A DNA stretch of 33,215 bases from Brevundimonas diminuta 470-4. Its GTDB lineage: Bacteria; Pseudomonadota; Alphaproteobacteria; Caulobacterales; Caulobacteraceae. The position numbers and the translations under genes were made by a program. The DNA is taken from assembly GCA_000318405.1 (NCBI GenBank), contig KB291729.1, positions 40,234-73,448 on the forward strand, read 5' to 3'. The notes below the pieces were generated by a model. That model was not told the DNA's origin, searched no databases, and was given only the letters and a program-made list of their open reading frames with translations. The number at the start of each line of letters is the position of its first letter. Position 1 is the stretch's first letter. Positions 15,815-24,885 of the stretch are shown piece by piece.

Positions 15815-17536
15815 GCGCAGTTCGCGACGCAGCACCTTGCCCACCGCCGTCTTTGGCAGGGGTTCGCTGCGGAACTCGACGATGCGCGGCACCTTGTAGC
15901 CGGTCAGCTGCGCGCGGCAGTGGGCGATCAGAATCTCGGTCGTCAGCTCAGGCGAGCGCGGGACCACGACGATCTTGATCCGCTCGCCCTGGGCGTCATC
16001 CGGCACGCCGACGGCGGCGACCTCCTCGACCAGAGGATGGCTGGCGACCACATCCTCGATCTCGCCCGGATAGACGTTGAAGCCGGACACCAGGATCATG
16101 TCCTTGATCCGGTCCACCAGACGCACGCGCCCATCCGCCTGCATCACCCCGACGTCGCCGGTCGCCAGCCAGCCGTCGTCCGACAGCACCCGTGCCGTCT
16201 CGTCGGGCCGCTTCCAATAGCCCAGCATCACCTGCGGGCCGCGCACATGCAGTTCGCCTTCTTCGCCGATCCCGGCCCAGCTGCCGTCCTCGCGACGCAT
16301 GCGAACCTCGGTCGAGGGCACCGGCAGGCCGACCGTTCCGTCGAAGCCCATCCCTTCCGGATGCTCCAGATCGACGCGTCCGATACAGACCACCGGCGAC
16401 GTCTCCGTCAGGCCATAGCCGTCGATCAGCGGCGCGCCCGTCACCGCCTGCCACTCCTCCGCGACGACCCTCTGCGTCGCCATGCCTCCGGCGATGGTCA
16501 GCTTCAGGTCAGAGAAATCGCGCTCTCGAAACGCCTGGCTCTTCATCAGGCTGACGAACAGGGTGTTCAGCCCGGTCATGCCGACGAAACGCTCCTTGCG
16601 CAGGATCCATTCCACCCGTTTCGCATCGCGCGGATTGGCGATCAGGATGTTGCGCCCGCCCGCCCCGGTGAACATCATCAGGTTCGCGGTCAGCGAGAAG
16701 ATATGATACAGCGGCAGCATGGTGACATTGCCCAGAGGCCGTGTCTGATCGATCTGATCCAGCAGCCAGACCCGCCCCTGAATCGTATTGGCCAGGATGT
16801 TGCGATGGGTCAGCATCGCCCCCTTCGCCACGCCCGACGTGCCGCCCGTATATTGCAGGAAAGCGATGTCTTCGGGACTGACCTGCACCGGCTGCAACGT
16901 CATTCGCCGGGCCTGGCCCATCACGCGCGTCCACCGATGCGAACCCGGCAGACGATAGGCCGGAACCATCTTCTGCACGTGACGCATCAGGGCGCTGACG
17001 GCGACGCCCTTCAGTCCGCCCATCATGTCGCCCATTGCGGTGACGACGACGTGCCGCAGATCGGTCCCTTCGCGCGCCCGTTCCACCGTGGCGGCGAACA
17101 TGTCCATGACCACCAGGACGACGGCCCCGCTGTCCTTCAGCTGATGGTTCAGTTCGCGTGAGGTGTAGAGCGGATTGACGTTGACCACGATCCCGCCCGC
17201 GAACAGCACGCCGAACAGGGCCGCCGGATACTGCAGGCAGTTCGGCATCATCAGCGCCACCCGCTCGCCCGGCTGCACGCCGATCGACTGCAACCAGGCG
17301 CCGAAGCTCTTGGCCGCCTGCAGCATATCGCCATAGGTCACCGCCGAGCCCAGGCTGACGAAGCCGGGTCGGTCGGCGAACTTCTGCGCATCCGCCTCGA
17401 AAAGTTGCGGGACCGAGGTCCAGCGCGCCAACTCATCCTCGATGCAGACCGGCACGCCCTTGCGATAGGACTTGGTCCAGAAACGCTCGGCCCACAACTG
17501 GTCCATGTCTACAGCGGAATCGGTCACAGCGCTCAT
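15809..17536 (-). CDS. fadD: Long-chain acyl-CoA ligase (FadD type)
   Basis: 575 residues, the usual length. It activates free fatty (or other carboxylic) acids to CoA thioesters through an acyl-AMP. All adenylate-forming motifs are present: the phosphate loop YTGGTSGVAKGA (about 229-240), YGLTETSP (about 374-381), the DxxxxxxxGWLATGD region with TGD (about 455-461), the hinge DRIKDMILVSGFNVYPGEIE (about 475-494) and the catalytic lysine in PKTAVGKVLRRELR (about residue 567). It is the last gene of the operon; its start overlaps the thiolase stop by 4 bases (ATGA). Confidence 0.94.
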   Translation of the reverse strand: MSAVTDSAVDMDQLWAERFWTKSYRKGVPVCIEDELARWTSVPQLFEADAQKFADRPGFVSLGSAVTYGDMLQAAKSFGAWLQSIGVQPGERVALMMPNCLQYPAALFGVLFAGGIVVNVNPLYTSRELNHQLKDSGAVVLVVMDMFAATVERAREGTDLRHVVVTAMGDMMGGLKGVAVSALMRHVQKMVPAYRLPGSHRWTRVMGQARRMTLQPVQVSPEDIAFLQYTGGTSGVAKGAMLTHRNILANTIQGRVWLLDQIDQTRPLGNVTMLPLYHIFSLTANLMMFTGAGGRNILIANPRDAKRVEWILRKERFVGMTGLNTLFVSLMKSQAFRERDFSDLKLTIAGGMATQRVVAEEWQAVTGAPLIDGYGLTETSPVVCIGRVDLEHPEGMGFDGTVGLPVPSTEVRMRREDGSWAGIGEEGELHVRGPQVMLGYWKRPDETARVLSDDGWLATGDVGVMQADGRVRLVDRIKDMILVSGFNVYPGEIEDVVASHPLVEEVAAVGVPDDAQGERIKIVVVPRSPELTTEILIAHCRAQLTGYKVPRIVEFRSEPLPKTAVGKVLRRELRG

Positions 17537-18819
17537 TTCTCCACCACTGCGACGACGCCCTGCCCGCCCGCCGCGCAGATGGAGATCAGCCCGCGCCCGC
17601 CGCCATTGCGGTCGATCATGGCGGCCAGATTGGCGAGAATACGGCCGCCCGTCGCCGCGAACGGATGCCCCGCCGCCAGCGAACCGCCGTTGACGTTCAG
17701 CCTGGCCCGGTCGATCGAGCCCGGCGCGGCGTCCAGCCCCAGCCTTGTGCGAGCGTAGTCCTCATCCTCCCAGGCCTTGAGCGTGCACAGCACCTGAGCG
17801 GCGAAAGCCTCGTGAATCTCATAGAAATCGAAATCCTGAAGCGTCAGGCCCAGCCGAGCCAACATGCGCGGAACCGCATAGGCGGGCGCCATCAGCAGCC
17901 CTTCGTCCCCGCCGACGAAATCAACCGCCGCCGCCTCGCCGGTCCGCAGATAGGCCTGAATCGGCAGCCCCCGCGCCCTGGCCCACTCCTCGCTCGCCAG
18001 CAGCACGGTCGAGGCGCCGTCCGTCAGCGGCGTCGAGTTGGCGGCCGTCAGGGTCCCGTTCTCGCGGTCGAACACCGGCTTCATCGTCGCCAGTTTCGCC
18101 GGATCGATGTCGGGCCGCAGGTTGTTGTCACGCTTCAGCCCGCGATAGGGAATGACCATGTCGTCGAACAGACCCGCCTCCCATGCGGCGGCGGCGTTGC
18201 GGTGACTGGCGACGCCCAGGGCGTCTTGATCCTCACGCGGGATGCGCCAGCGCTTGGCCATCAGTTCGCAGTGTTCGCCCATCGACAGGCCGGTGCGGGG
18301 CTCGGCGTTGCGCGGCGGCTCCGGTTTGAACGGGGCGGTCAGGCCCGCGCCCAACAGCGCCTTGATCCGACCGCCGGTCGTCTTCTCCCGGTTCGCCGCC
18401 AGCAGGGCCTTTCGGAACCGTTCGTTCAGAGCGATGGGCGCGTCCGACGTCGTGTCCACCCCGCCCGCGACCCCGACCTCGATCTGCCCCAGCGCGATCT
18501 TGTTGGCGACCAGGATGGCGGCCTCCAGTCCTGTGCCGCAGGCCTGAGACACGTCATAGGCCGGGGTGTCCGCGCCGATGGTGGTGCCCAGCACGCTTTC
18601 GCGGGTCAGGGCGATGTCGCGCGACAGCTTCAGCACCGCCCCCGCCGCCACCTCGCCCAGGCGCTGACCATGCAGGTCGAAACGGTCGGCCAACCCCTGC
18701 AGGGCGGCGGTCAGCATGTCCTGATTGGACGCCTCGGCATAGGCGGTGTTGGACCGCGCAAAGGGAATGCGGACACCGCCGATAATGGCGACTCGACGCG
18801 GCGCAGCTGCGGTCAACAT
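17533..18819 (-). CDS. fadI: Acetyl-CoA C-acyltransferase (thiolase, FadI-like)
   Basis: 428 residues, close to E. coli FadI (436). It performs the last step of beta-oxidation, cleaving 3-ketoacyl-CoA with CoA. The acylated nucleophile is Cys94 (SQACGTGLEA), the general bases are His385 (NGGSLAAGHPFAATGG) and Cys415 (ICAAGGQG), and the HEAFA motif is in the FadI form rather than the NEAFA of FadA. The start overlaps the MaoC stop by 7 bases and the end overlaps fadD by 4. Confidence 0.93.
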   Translation of the reverse strand: MLTAAAPRRVAIIGGVRIPFARSNTAYAEASNQDMLTAALQGLADRFDLHGQRLGEVAAGAVLKLSRDIALTRESVLGTTIGADTPAYDVSQACGTGLEAAILVANKIALGQIEVGVAGGVDTTSDAPIALNERFRKALLAANREKTTGGRIKALLGAGLTAPFKPEPPRNAEPRTGLSMGEHCELMAKRWRIPREDQDALGVASHRNAAAAWEAGLFDDMVIPYRGLKRDNNLRPDIDPAKLATMKPVFDRENGTLTAANSTPLTDGASTVLLASEEWARARGLPIQAYLRTGEAAAVDFVGGDEGLLMAPAYAVPRMLARLGLTLQDFDFYEIHEAFAAQVLCTLKAWEDEDYARTRLGLDAAPGSIDRARLNVNGGSLAAGHPFAATGGRILANLAAMIDRNGGGRGLISICAAGGQGVVAVVEK

Positions 18820-19700
18820 GGAGCTTCATCCCCGGATGCAAGGGTCAACCGACCCCGCGTATGGATGCGCGATCCAACAGCGTCGCGCACTTCAAAATGG
18901 CGTTCACGGCCGCATGACGCCGCGTACAACGCCGCCTTTCCGGGCAGGAACAGCGGCGCGCGAAACGCGACCTCGACCTCGGCGGCCGTCAGGGGTTGCG
19001 GCGGCGACAGGGCGGCGATGGCTCGCGCCTTGGTCCACATCCCGTGGGCGATCGCGCGGCGAAAGCCGAACAGCCGCGCCCCCAACGCCGAGGTATGGAT
19101 GGGATTGGCGTCGCCGGAAACACGGGCGTAGCGACGGCCCAGGTCTTCAGACAGCCTCCATGTCTCGCTCTGCGCGTTCGCTACGTCGCCTGCCAGCACC
19201 GGCGGCGGTTCGCCCGATCCGGGCCGTCCGACGCGCATATAGAGGCTGGAGCCTTCCCACACGGTCTCGCGGTCGCGAACCGCCGTCGTCTTCAGAGTGA
19301 AGGCCTGGCCCTTGTCGTGGGCGACGAACCCTCCCGCCCGGGTCCTCAACGTCAGCCGGTCGCCAAGGCCCAACCGCGCGTGCTGGCGGATATGGTTATG
19401 CAGATGCACCAGACCGACCGCCGGATAGGGAAAGTCCGCTCCCAACAGAATCCGCATCTGCAGAGGAAAGGCCAGAATGTGGGGCCAGGTGATCGGCACC
19501 CCCTGCTCGGGCGCAAAGCCGCACACGTCGGCATAGGCGTCGACCGCCGTCGCCTCCAACACCGCCTCACGTTCCAGCACGCGCCCCGGCAGCACCGGGT
19601 CAGACGGCGCTTTGCGCAGCAGACCGCGCAGGGCGCCGCCGGCCACCGCCAGCCCTGACAGAGGAGCGTCGAACCGCTGGACCGCGCCGTCCACGATCAT
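18813..19700 (-). CDS. MaoC-like (R)-specific enoyl-CoA hydratase
   Basis: 295 residues forming a double hot-dog fold. The hydratase 2 signature is in the C-terminal half: YARVSGDANPIHTSALGARLFGF with the catalytic Asp197 and His202, followed by AIAHGMW (about 217-222). The N-terminal half is a degenerate hot-dog that shapes the acyl pocket (NHIRQHARLGLGDRLTLRTR). Enzymes of this type hydrate trans-2-enoyl-CoA to (R)-3-hydroxyacyl-CoA, unlike the S-specific crotonase of FadB. The length and the neighbouring FabG are like mycobacterial HtdX, which is encoded beside FabG4. It overlaps both neighbours by 4 to 7 bases. Confidence 0.88.
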   Translation of the reverse strand: MIVDGAVQRFDAPLSGLAVAGGALRGLLRKAPSDPVLPGRVLEREAVLEATAVDAYADVCGFAPEQGVPITWPHILAFPLQMRILLGADFPYPAVGLVHLHNHIRQHARLGLGDRLTLRTRAGGFVAHDKGQAFTLKTTAVRDRETVWEGSSLYMRVGRPGSGEPPPVLAGDVANAQSETWRLSEDLGRRYARVSGDANPIHTSALGARLFGFRRAIAHGMWTKARAIAALSPPQPLTAAEVEVAFRAPLFLPGKAALYAASCGRERHFEVRDAVGSRIHTRGRLTLASGDEAPC

Positions 19701-21025
19701 GCCCCCAGCAGGCTCTGGCCGCAGACGCGCACCACCTGCCCGTTGACGCCGCCCGATGCAGGATGCGCCAGCCAGGCGATCGTCTCGGCCACATCAACCG
19801 GGCCGCCCCCCTGCCCCATGCTGTTCATCCGGCGCCCCGCTTCGCGAATGGCGAAGGGGATGGCCGCGGTCATCTGGGTCTCGATGAAACCGGGCGCCAC
19901 GGCGTTGACGGTCAGGCCGCTTGACGCCGACTGCGATGCGAGGCGACGGACGGCCCCGATCCACGCCGCCTTGGACAGGGCGTAGTTGGTCTGCCCCATA
20001 TTGCCGGCGACGCCGCTTAATGAGGATACGGCGACGATGCGGCCATTACGGCGCATTCCCCCGCCCTCGATCAGCGCCTGGGTGATCGCCAGCGGCGCCG
20101 ACAGATTGACCGCCATGACGCTGTCCCACTCTGCGGGTTCCATGCGGGCTATGGTGCGGTCGCGGGTGATCCCGGCATTATGGATCACCACGTCATAGCC
20201 GCCCCGCCCTCGCGCATCGGCGAGCAGAGTCGCGGCCGCGTCAGGCGCCGTAATGTCCAGCGCCAGACTGTCGACGCCCAGTTCTTCCGACAGGGCGGAC
20301 AGGCCGTCCGCCGCCCCTGCCACATCCAGCGCCGTAACCTGTGCCCCCTCGGCCGCGAACAGGCGGGTGATGGCTTGCCCGATCCCGCGCGAGGCGCCCG
20401 TGACCAGCACCTTTCGTCCTGCGTGGCCGGCTCCGGCTTCGCCTGTCTCGACCGGCGCGGCCACCCGGATCGCCTGCCCCGAAACATAGGCCGAGCGTGG
20501 CGACATCAGAAACGCCAGCGTGCTTTCGGCTGCCGCCTCCGCGCCCGGCGCCACATAGAGCATATGGACGCCGATGTTGCGCCGAACCTCCTTGGCCAGT
20601 GAGCGGACGAAGCCTTCAAGCCCGCGCTGCACCGCCTCGCCTTCAGCATCAGCCATCAACTCGGGCGGCGTACCGATCACGACGATGCGGCCATGTTCGG
20701 CTACCGAACGAACAGCCTGATGGAAGAAGCCATACAGGTCCTTCGCCGCCTGGACGCGCGCGCAGTCCGAGGCGTCGAACACCAATGCGCCATAGCGCGC
20801 ATCCGGCGACCATTCGCCATGAAGCCCATGCCCCGACGCCTGAATCAGCCCCGCCAGAACGGCCGCCATCGGGCGCTCGCCGTTGGGCCCCAACAGACAC
20901 GGACCGACGATCCCCGCCCCCGCCTCTGCGCGACGTTGCAGCGGCGCCGGGCGCGGCAGGCCCAGGGCGCCCGCCACCCGACCGCCCACGCCCGAGTTGA
21001 CGAAATTCAGATAGCGATCGCTCAT
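19697..21025 (-). CDS. High-molecular-weight FabG-type 3-oxoacyl reductase / (R)-3-hydroxyacyl-CoA dehydrogenase
   Basis: 442 residues, nearly double an ordinary FabG (about 245) and the size of the mycobacterial FabG4 class. The N-terminal half (1-200) is a degenerate Rossmann-like domain lacking the glycine motif and catalytic Tyr/Lys. The C-terminal half (about 205-442) is a complete short-chain dehydrogenase: TGASRGIG (209-216), HNAG (282-285), a catalytic Ser near 335, Tyr348 and Lys352 in NYALSK. FabG4 uses NADH with CoA substrates; here, placed between fadE and maoC, the likely role is oxidation of (R)-3-hydroxyacyl-CoA to the 3-keto form. Its ATG overlaps the fadE TGA by one base. Confidence 0.88.
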   Translation of the reverse strand: MSDRYLNFVNSGVGGRVAGALGLPRPAPLQRRAEAGAGIVGPCLLGPNGERPMAAVLAGLIQASGHGLHGEWSPDARYGALVFDASDCARVQAAKDLYGFFHQAVRSVAEHGRIVVIGTPPELMADAEGEAVQRGLEGFVRSLAKEVRRNIGVHMLYVAPGAEAAAESTLAFLMSPRSAYVSGQAIRVAAPVETGEAGAGHAGRKVLVTGASRGIGQAITRLFAAEGAQVTALDVAGAADGLSALSEELGVDSLALDITAPDAAATLLADARGRGGYDVVIHNAGITRDRTIARMEPAEWDSVMAVNLSAPLAITQALIEGGGMRRNGRIVAVSSLSGVAGNMGQTNYALSKAAWIGAVRRLASQSASSGLTVNAVAPGFIETQMTAAIPFAIREAGRRMNSMGQGGGPVDVAETIAWLAHPASGGVNGQVVRVCGQSLLGA

Positions 21026-23517
21026 CAGGCCGCCTTCTTCTTCGTCTTGGCGGGCGCTGTGTCCGTCGGCCGTCTCGCCAACCCAGCCGCGATATCGAAG
21101 TCAGGCGCGAAGTCGTCCACCTGGATCGCCTGATCGGCATAGGCGGCGAAACGACCGATCAACTCGCGTTCCTGCGCGGTGATCAGGCCCTTGCCTTGCG
21201 CATCCACAGCCCAGTCATCCAGCAGGGTCAGGTTCTGCGGCGCCCGTGCGATCACGCCGCTGCGCATGGCGTCCTTCAGCCGCCGCTCAATGGCCTCGAC
21301 CTGCGGATAGAGATCAAAGGCGGCCAGGGTCACGGCGATGGGATCGATCTCCACCCGCGCCGTCCACGACCCGGCGATCAGGCGATCGCGCGCCGGGCCG
21401 TGGGTCTGCATCAGGGCGGCGACAGCAGCGGCGCAGCGGTCGTCCGGTTCAGGCGTCTTCAGCCCGAACGGCGCCCCGATCAGCCTCAGGAACAGGGCTG
21501 CGCCCCGGCTTGGGTGATTGGCCAGCAGGCTGCGCCAGGCCGCGCCGGCTCGCGCCAGGGCATCCTGCGCCGCCCAATGAACGAAAGGCAGGTCCTCCGC
21601 CGGACGGCCTTCATCCTCAAAACGCTTCAGCACGCTGCTGAGAATGAAGAGTTGAGACAGGATGTCGCCCAGACGCCCCGTCAGCGCGCCCTTTCTCTTC
21701 AAGGCGCCGCCCACGGTCGCCATCGACAGGTCCGAAGCGAGCGCCAGCAGAGTCGAGAGCCGCGTCGCCGCGCGATAATAGCGCTTCAACTGAGGCGCCG
21801 CGTCGCGAGGCGCCCCGATCAGGACGCCGCCCGTCAGGCCAAAGGTCAGCGCTCGCGCCATATTGCGGAACAGGAAGCCGACATAGCCGAACAGGGCGGC
21901 GTCGAACGGCCTCAGCTCGCCCGCCTCCGCCGTCCGCATCAAGGTCAGGACATAGGGGTGGCAGCGGATCGCCCCCTGACCATAGATGATCAGGGTGCGG
22001 GTCATGATGTTGGCGCCCTCTACCGTGATGGCGATCGGCACCTGCTGATAGGCGCGCGCCAGATAGTTGCCGGGGCCCATGCAGACCCCCTTGCCGCCGA
22101 TCACGTCCATGGCGTCGTTAATGACGACGCGCGCGCGTTCGGTGACGTGATATTTGGCGATGGCCGAGACCACCGACGGCTTCTCGCCCTGGTCCAGCGC
22201 GGCCGACGCCAGACGCCGGACGGCGTCGGTCGCATACAGATGCCCCGCCATCCGGGCCAGGGCCTCCTGCACGCCCTCAAAGGCGCCGATCGGCTGGCTG
22301 AACTGACGCCGGATGGCGACGTAGGCGCCGACCATCCCTACGGCTAGCTTGGACATGCCGACGTTGGACGACGGCAGGGAGATAGCCCGGCCCGCCGCCA
22401 GACATTCCATCAACATGCGCCAGCCCGCCCCGACCTGGGCGCGCCCGCCGATCACCATCTCCATCGGCACAAAGACGTCGTCGCCCGTCGTCGGCCCGTT
22501 CTGGAAGACGGCGTTAAGCGGCCAGTGCCGCCGCCCGATGTTCACGCCGGGATGATCACGCGGGATCAGAACACAGGTGATCCCCGGCTCGGCCTCGTCG
22601 CCCAACAGACCGTCAGGATCAACCGCGCGGAACGCCAGACCCAGCACGGTCGCGACCGGCGCCAGCGTAATGTAGCGCTTGCGCCAGCTGATGCGGAAAC
22701 CCAGCGTCTCCTCGCCGTTCCACATCTGCTTGCAGACCACGCCCGTGTCCGTGATCGCGGCTGCATCAGATCCCGCATAGGGGTTGGTCAGGGCGAAACA
22801 GGGGATCTCCTCCCCCCGCGCCAGCCGCGGCAGATAGTGGTCTTTCTGGTCTTCCGTGCCGTAGTGCAGCAGCAGTTCGGCCGGTCCCAGGGAGTTCGGC
22901 ACCATCACCGACACCGCCGCCGCCGAACAGCGGGTCGACAGCTTCTGGATCACCTGACTGTGGGCGTAGGCCGAGAAGCCAAGCCCCCCGTATGCCTTGG
23001 GCACGATCATGCCCAGAAAGCCCTTGTCCTTGGCGTAGGCCCAGGCTTCAGGCGACAGATCCTGCCAGACCGACGTGGTCTCCCAGTCGTTGGCGAGGTC
23101 GCACAGGTGTTCGGTTTCAACGTCCAGGAATCGCTGCTCCTCGGCCGTCAGGCTGGGCGAAGGCGTCGACAACAGCCGCCGCCAGTCGGGCCTGCCCGCA
23201 AAAAGCTCGGCGTCCCACCAGACGTTGCCCGCCTCGACCGCCGCCTGTTCCGTGGCGCTCATGCGCGGCATGATCTGTCGAAAAGCACCCATCGCCGGAC
23301 GGGACAGCAAGGCGCTTCGCAAGGGTCTGAACGTCAGCAGCGCCAGGATCGGAGCCGCTGCCGCAGCCATGACGCCAGCCGTCGACGGCGAGACGATCCC
23401 CAGCATCCAGCCCGCCAGAATCCAGAGCCCGGCCAACAAGGCCCACCACGTCATGCGCGCTTGATGAAAGGTCAGGATGAAACCAGCGCCCAGCACGGCG
23501 CTAATCCATATCAGCAT
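21025..23517 (-). CDS. fadE: Acyl-CoA dehydrogenase (FadE type)
   Basis: 830 residues, matching the long E. coli FadE class (814) rather than ordinary 380-residue acyl-CoA dehydrogenases. Two N-terminal hydrophobic stretches (about 1-25 and 28-70) should anchor it to the inner membrane. The flavin domain lies at about 100-500 (CFALTNPYAGSDAAA for FAD/acyl contact; VIGGKGVCMGPGNYLARAYQQVPIAITVEGANIMTRTLI near its end), and the C-terminal 330 residues are the FadE-specific extension (DUF1974). It carries out the first oxidation of acyl-CoA to trans-2-enoyl-CoA. GGGGGA lies 7 bases before its ATG. The 76-base gap to the DUF2147 gene contains no terminator hairpin that I can see, so it may be co-transcribed with coq4. 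Confidence 0.93.
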   Translation of the reverse strand: MLIWISAVLGAGFILTFHQARMTWWALLAGLWILAGWMLGIVSPSTAGVMAAAAAPILALLTFRPLRSALLSRPAMGAFRQIMPRMSATEQAAVEAGNVWWDAELFAGRPDWRRLLSTPSPSLTAEEQRFLDVETEHLCDLANDWETTSVWQDLSPEAWAYAKDKGFLGMIVPKAYGGLGFSAYAHSQVIQKLSTRCSAAAVSVMVPNSLGPAELLLHYGTEDQKDHYLPRLARGEEIPCFALTNPYAGSDAAAITDTGVVCKQMWNGEETLGFRISWRKRYITLAPVATVLGLAFRAVDPDGLLGDEAEPGITCVLIPRDHPGVNIGRRHWPLNAVFQNGPTTGDDVFVPMEMVIGGRAQVGAGWRMLMECLAAGRAISLPSSNVGMSKLAVGMVGAYVAIRRQFSQPIGAFEGVQEALARMAGHLYATDAVRRLASAALDQGEKPSVVSAIAKYHVTERARVVINDAMDVIGGKGVCMGPGNYLARAYQQVPIAITVEGANIMTRTLIIYGQGAIRCHPYVLTLMRTAEAGELRPFDAALFGYVGFLFRNMARALTFGLTGGVLIGAPRDAAPQLKRYYRAATRLSTLLALASDLSMATVGGALKRKGALTGRLGDILSQLFILSSVLKRFEDEGRPAEDLPFVHWAAQDALARAGAAWRSLLANHPSRGAALFLRLIGAPFGLKTPEPDDRCAAAVAALMQTHGPARDRLIAGSWTARVEIDPIAVTLAAFDLYPQVEAIERRLKDAMRSGVIARAPQNLTLLDDWAVDAQGKGLITAQERELIGRFAAYADQAIQVDDFAPDFDIAAGLARRPTDTAPAKTKKKAA

Positions 23518-23593
23518 CGTCGATCCCCCGCCGTCGCTGGCGCCGCCAGCCCTCCGGCCTAATCAAAGCTTCAGTCGAAAATCGTGGCCCGCC

Positions 23594-24043
23594 TCAGCGC
23601 AGGCGAGTCCAGGTCTGCGTTCGGCACAAAAGCGGGGCGACGCAGGCCTGAACCGTCAGCCGGTCAGGCTCAGCCAGGGTCAGCCTGCCTGTTGCCGCGC
23701 TCTGCCCGCTTTCCGGGTCATACAGAGGGCCGCCGCTCCACGTCTGCGGCCCGCCTGAAAAGTCCTGTAACACCACCAGCCCCTTGATCGGTCGGTCACG
23801 CAGCGCCGATCTGCGGTTCCGAACGTCACGCTGGTCCGGATTGGCGCGCAGGGCGGCGGCGTCGACCAACCGCCCACACAACGCCGCCCCGCACCGCTCG
23901 ATCTCCACCACGCCATTCTGCGCCGTCGTACGCCAGCGCCCCAAAACGGCGTCGCCGGGCTGCGCCGTTGACGGCCCGGCGGCCAGGCCCAGACCCGTCG
24001 TCACGGCCAGCCCCGTCGCCCACCCCCACGATCGGCGCCTCAT
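23594..24043 (-). CDS. DUF2147 family secreted protein
   Basis: 149 residues with a signal peptide (TGLAVTTGLGLAAGPSTAQPGD). The body follows the DUF2147 pattern: VLGRWRTTAQNGVVEIERCGAALCGRLVDA at the start, then PIKGLVVLQDF, WSGGPLYDPESGQSAATGRL and a C-terminal RTQTWTRL, usually folding as a small lipocalin-like beta-barrel. Function is unknown; members are periplasmic and often found near lipid metabolism genes. Start codon overlaps the coq4 stop (ATGA) and GGGAAGGG lies directly upstream. Confidence 0.88.
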   Translation of the reverse strand: MRRRSWGWATGLAVTTGLGLAAGPSTAQPGDAVLGRWRTTAQNGVVEIERCGAALCGRLVDAAALRANPDQRDVRNRRSALRDRPIKGLVVLQDFSGGPQTWSGGPLYDPESGQSAATGRLTLAEPDRLTVQACVAPLLCRTQTWTRLR

Positions 24044-24834
24044 CCCTTCCCGCCCAGATAGGCGTTGCGGACGGCCGGAGGCACCCGATCATAAATGGTC
24101 GGAGGCGAGATTTTCAGGCGGCGCCGCGCTTCATCCAACGGCTCGGCCAGAAGCCGCTCGTAATCCTCGCCCGGCAGCCAGGCCGCGCGCTGTCCATTGC
24201 GCCAGGCCTGAAACACCGCCCGCCCGCAGGGAAAGCCGGTCCGGGCGCGCATGAACTGCACCGCCACGCCGCCGGCGATCAGGCCAAATCCAGCGCTGCG
24301 GGTCTGCGGCAGGGAAAAGGCCACAACGCACGCCTCGCCCAGGGCGTCTGAATGATAGCCGGTCAGCACATGCCAGATGTCATGAACATCGCGCAGACGG
24401 CGCGCGTACCATGCACGCGGATGCGCCGCCTCAATCTCGGTGTCGGCCACCTTGCGGCTATCCTCCGCCAGGCCATAGGCGGTGAAGTTCTGCGGCTCGA
24501 CAAAGGCGCGATAGGCCGCGCCGACCGTGCCCGGCCCGAACTGCCTCAACCAATCACGATCCTGAAGATAATCCGACAACTCCAGGCGCTCATAAGCCTG
24601 CTGGCCGCCCATCGGCGTGTCCAGCATCCGCCGATAACCCCAGTCCGGCGAACGCCCGGACAAGGCGTTCATGATCTCGAACACCTGACGCGTGTCGTCC
24701 TTGTCCGCCACCAGGCCGCGAAACGCCCGAATGGCCCGCACAGGCTGAACACGGCGGCTTGTCACATGCGTCGGCTGACGAGCGCCCCGGTCCGCAGCAT
24801 AAGGCGCCGCGAGCATCGCTGAACCTGCTTGCAC
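24040..24834 (-). CDS. coq4: Coq4-like protein
   Basis: 264 residues from the GTG at 24834, preferred because GAGGAG is 8 bases upstream; a GTG at 24843 (ribosome site touching) and an ATG at 24816 are alternatives. The Coq4 metal-binding signature HDxxH-x11-E is intact (in the 267-residue numbering His154, Asp155, His158, Glu170, in RDVHDIWHVLTGYHSDALGEA). In eukaryotes COQ4 takes part in the ubiquinone synthesis complex and is linked to loss of the C1 carboxyl of the head group. Bacteria with Coq4 relatives often keep the normal ubi genes elsewhere. As first gene of a probable fatty-acid operon under two 19-bp boxes, it may bind an isoprenoid or lipid substrate rather than serve only in ubiquinone synthesis; that is inference. 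Confidence 0.87.
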   Translation of the reverse strand: MQAGSAMLAAPYAADRGARQPTHVTSRRVQPVRAIRAFRGLVADKDDTRQVFEIMNALSGRSPDWGYRRMLDTPMGGQQAYERLELSDYLQDRDWLRQFGPGTVGAAYRAFVEPQNFTAYGLAEDSRKVADTEIEAAHPRAWYARRLRDVHDIWHVLTGYHSDALGEACVVAFSLPQTRSAGFGLIAGGVAVQFMRARTGFPCGRAVFQAWRNGQRAAWLPGEDYERLLAEPLDEARRRLKISPPTIYDRVPPAVRNAYLGGKG

Positions 24835-24866
24835 TGACCTCACTCCTCTGTCGGAGGTTAAATGAC

Positions 24867-24885
24867 ACTATCTACACTATTGTCA
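24867..24885 (+). promoter_or_regulatory. 19-bp box A before coq4, in a 27-bp palindrome
   Basis: ACTATCTACACTATTGTCA is nearly identical over its left part to the box before tetR (shared CTATCTACAC). It lies in a larger inverted repeat: AATGACACTA (24861-24870) and TATTGTCATT (24878-24887) match at 9 of 10 positions around a 7-base centre. It covers the region where the -10 of the coq4 promoter should lie. Confidence 0.7.

Noticed and set aside
17665..19131. Long + frame antisense to thiolase and MaoC genes
   Set aside because: Shadow of the fad operon; no motif and no ribosome site, while the opposite strand carries full catalytic motifs.
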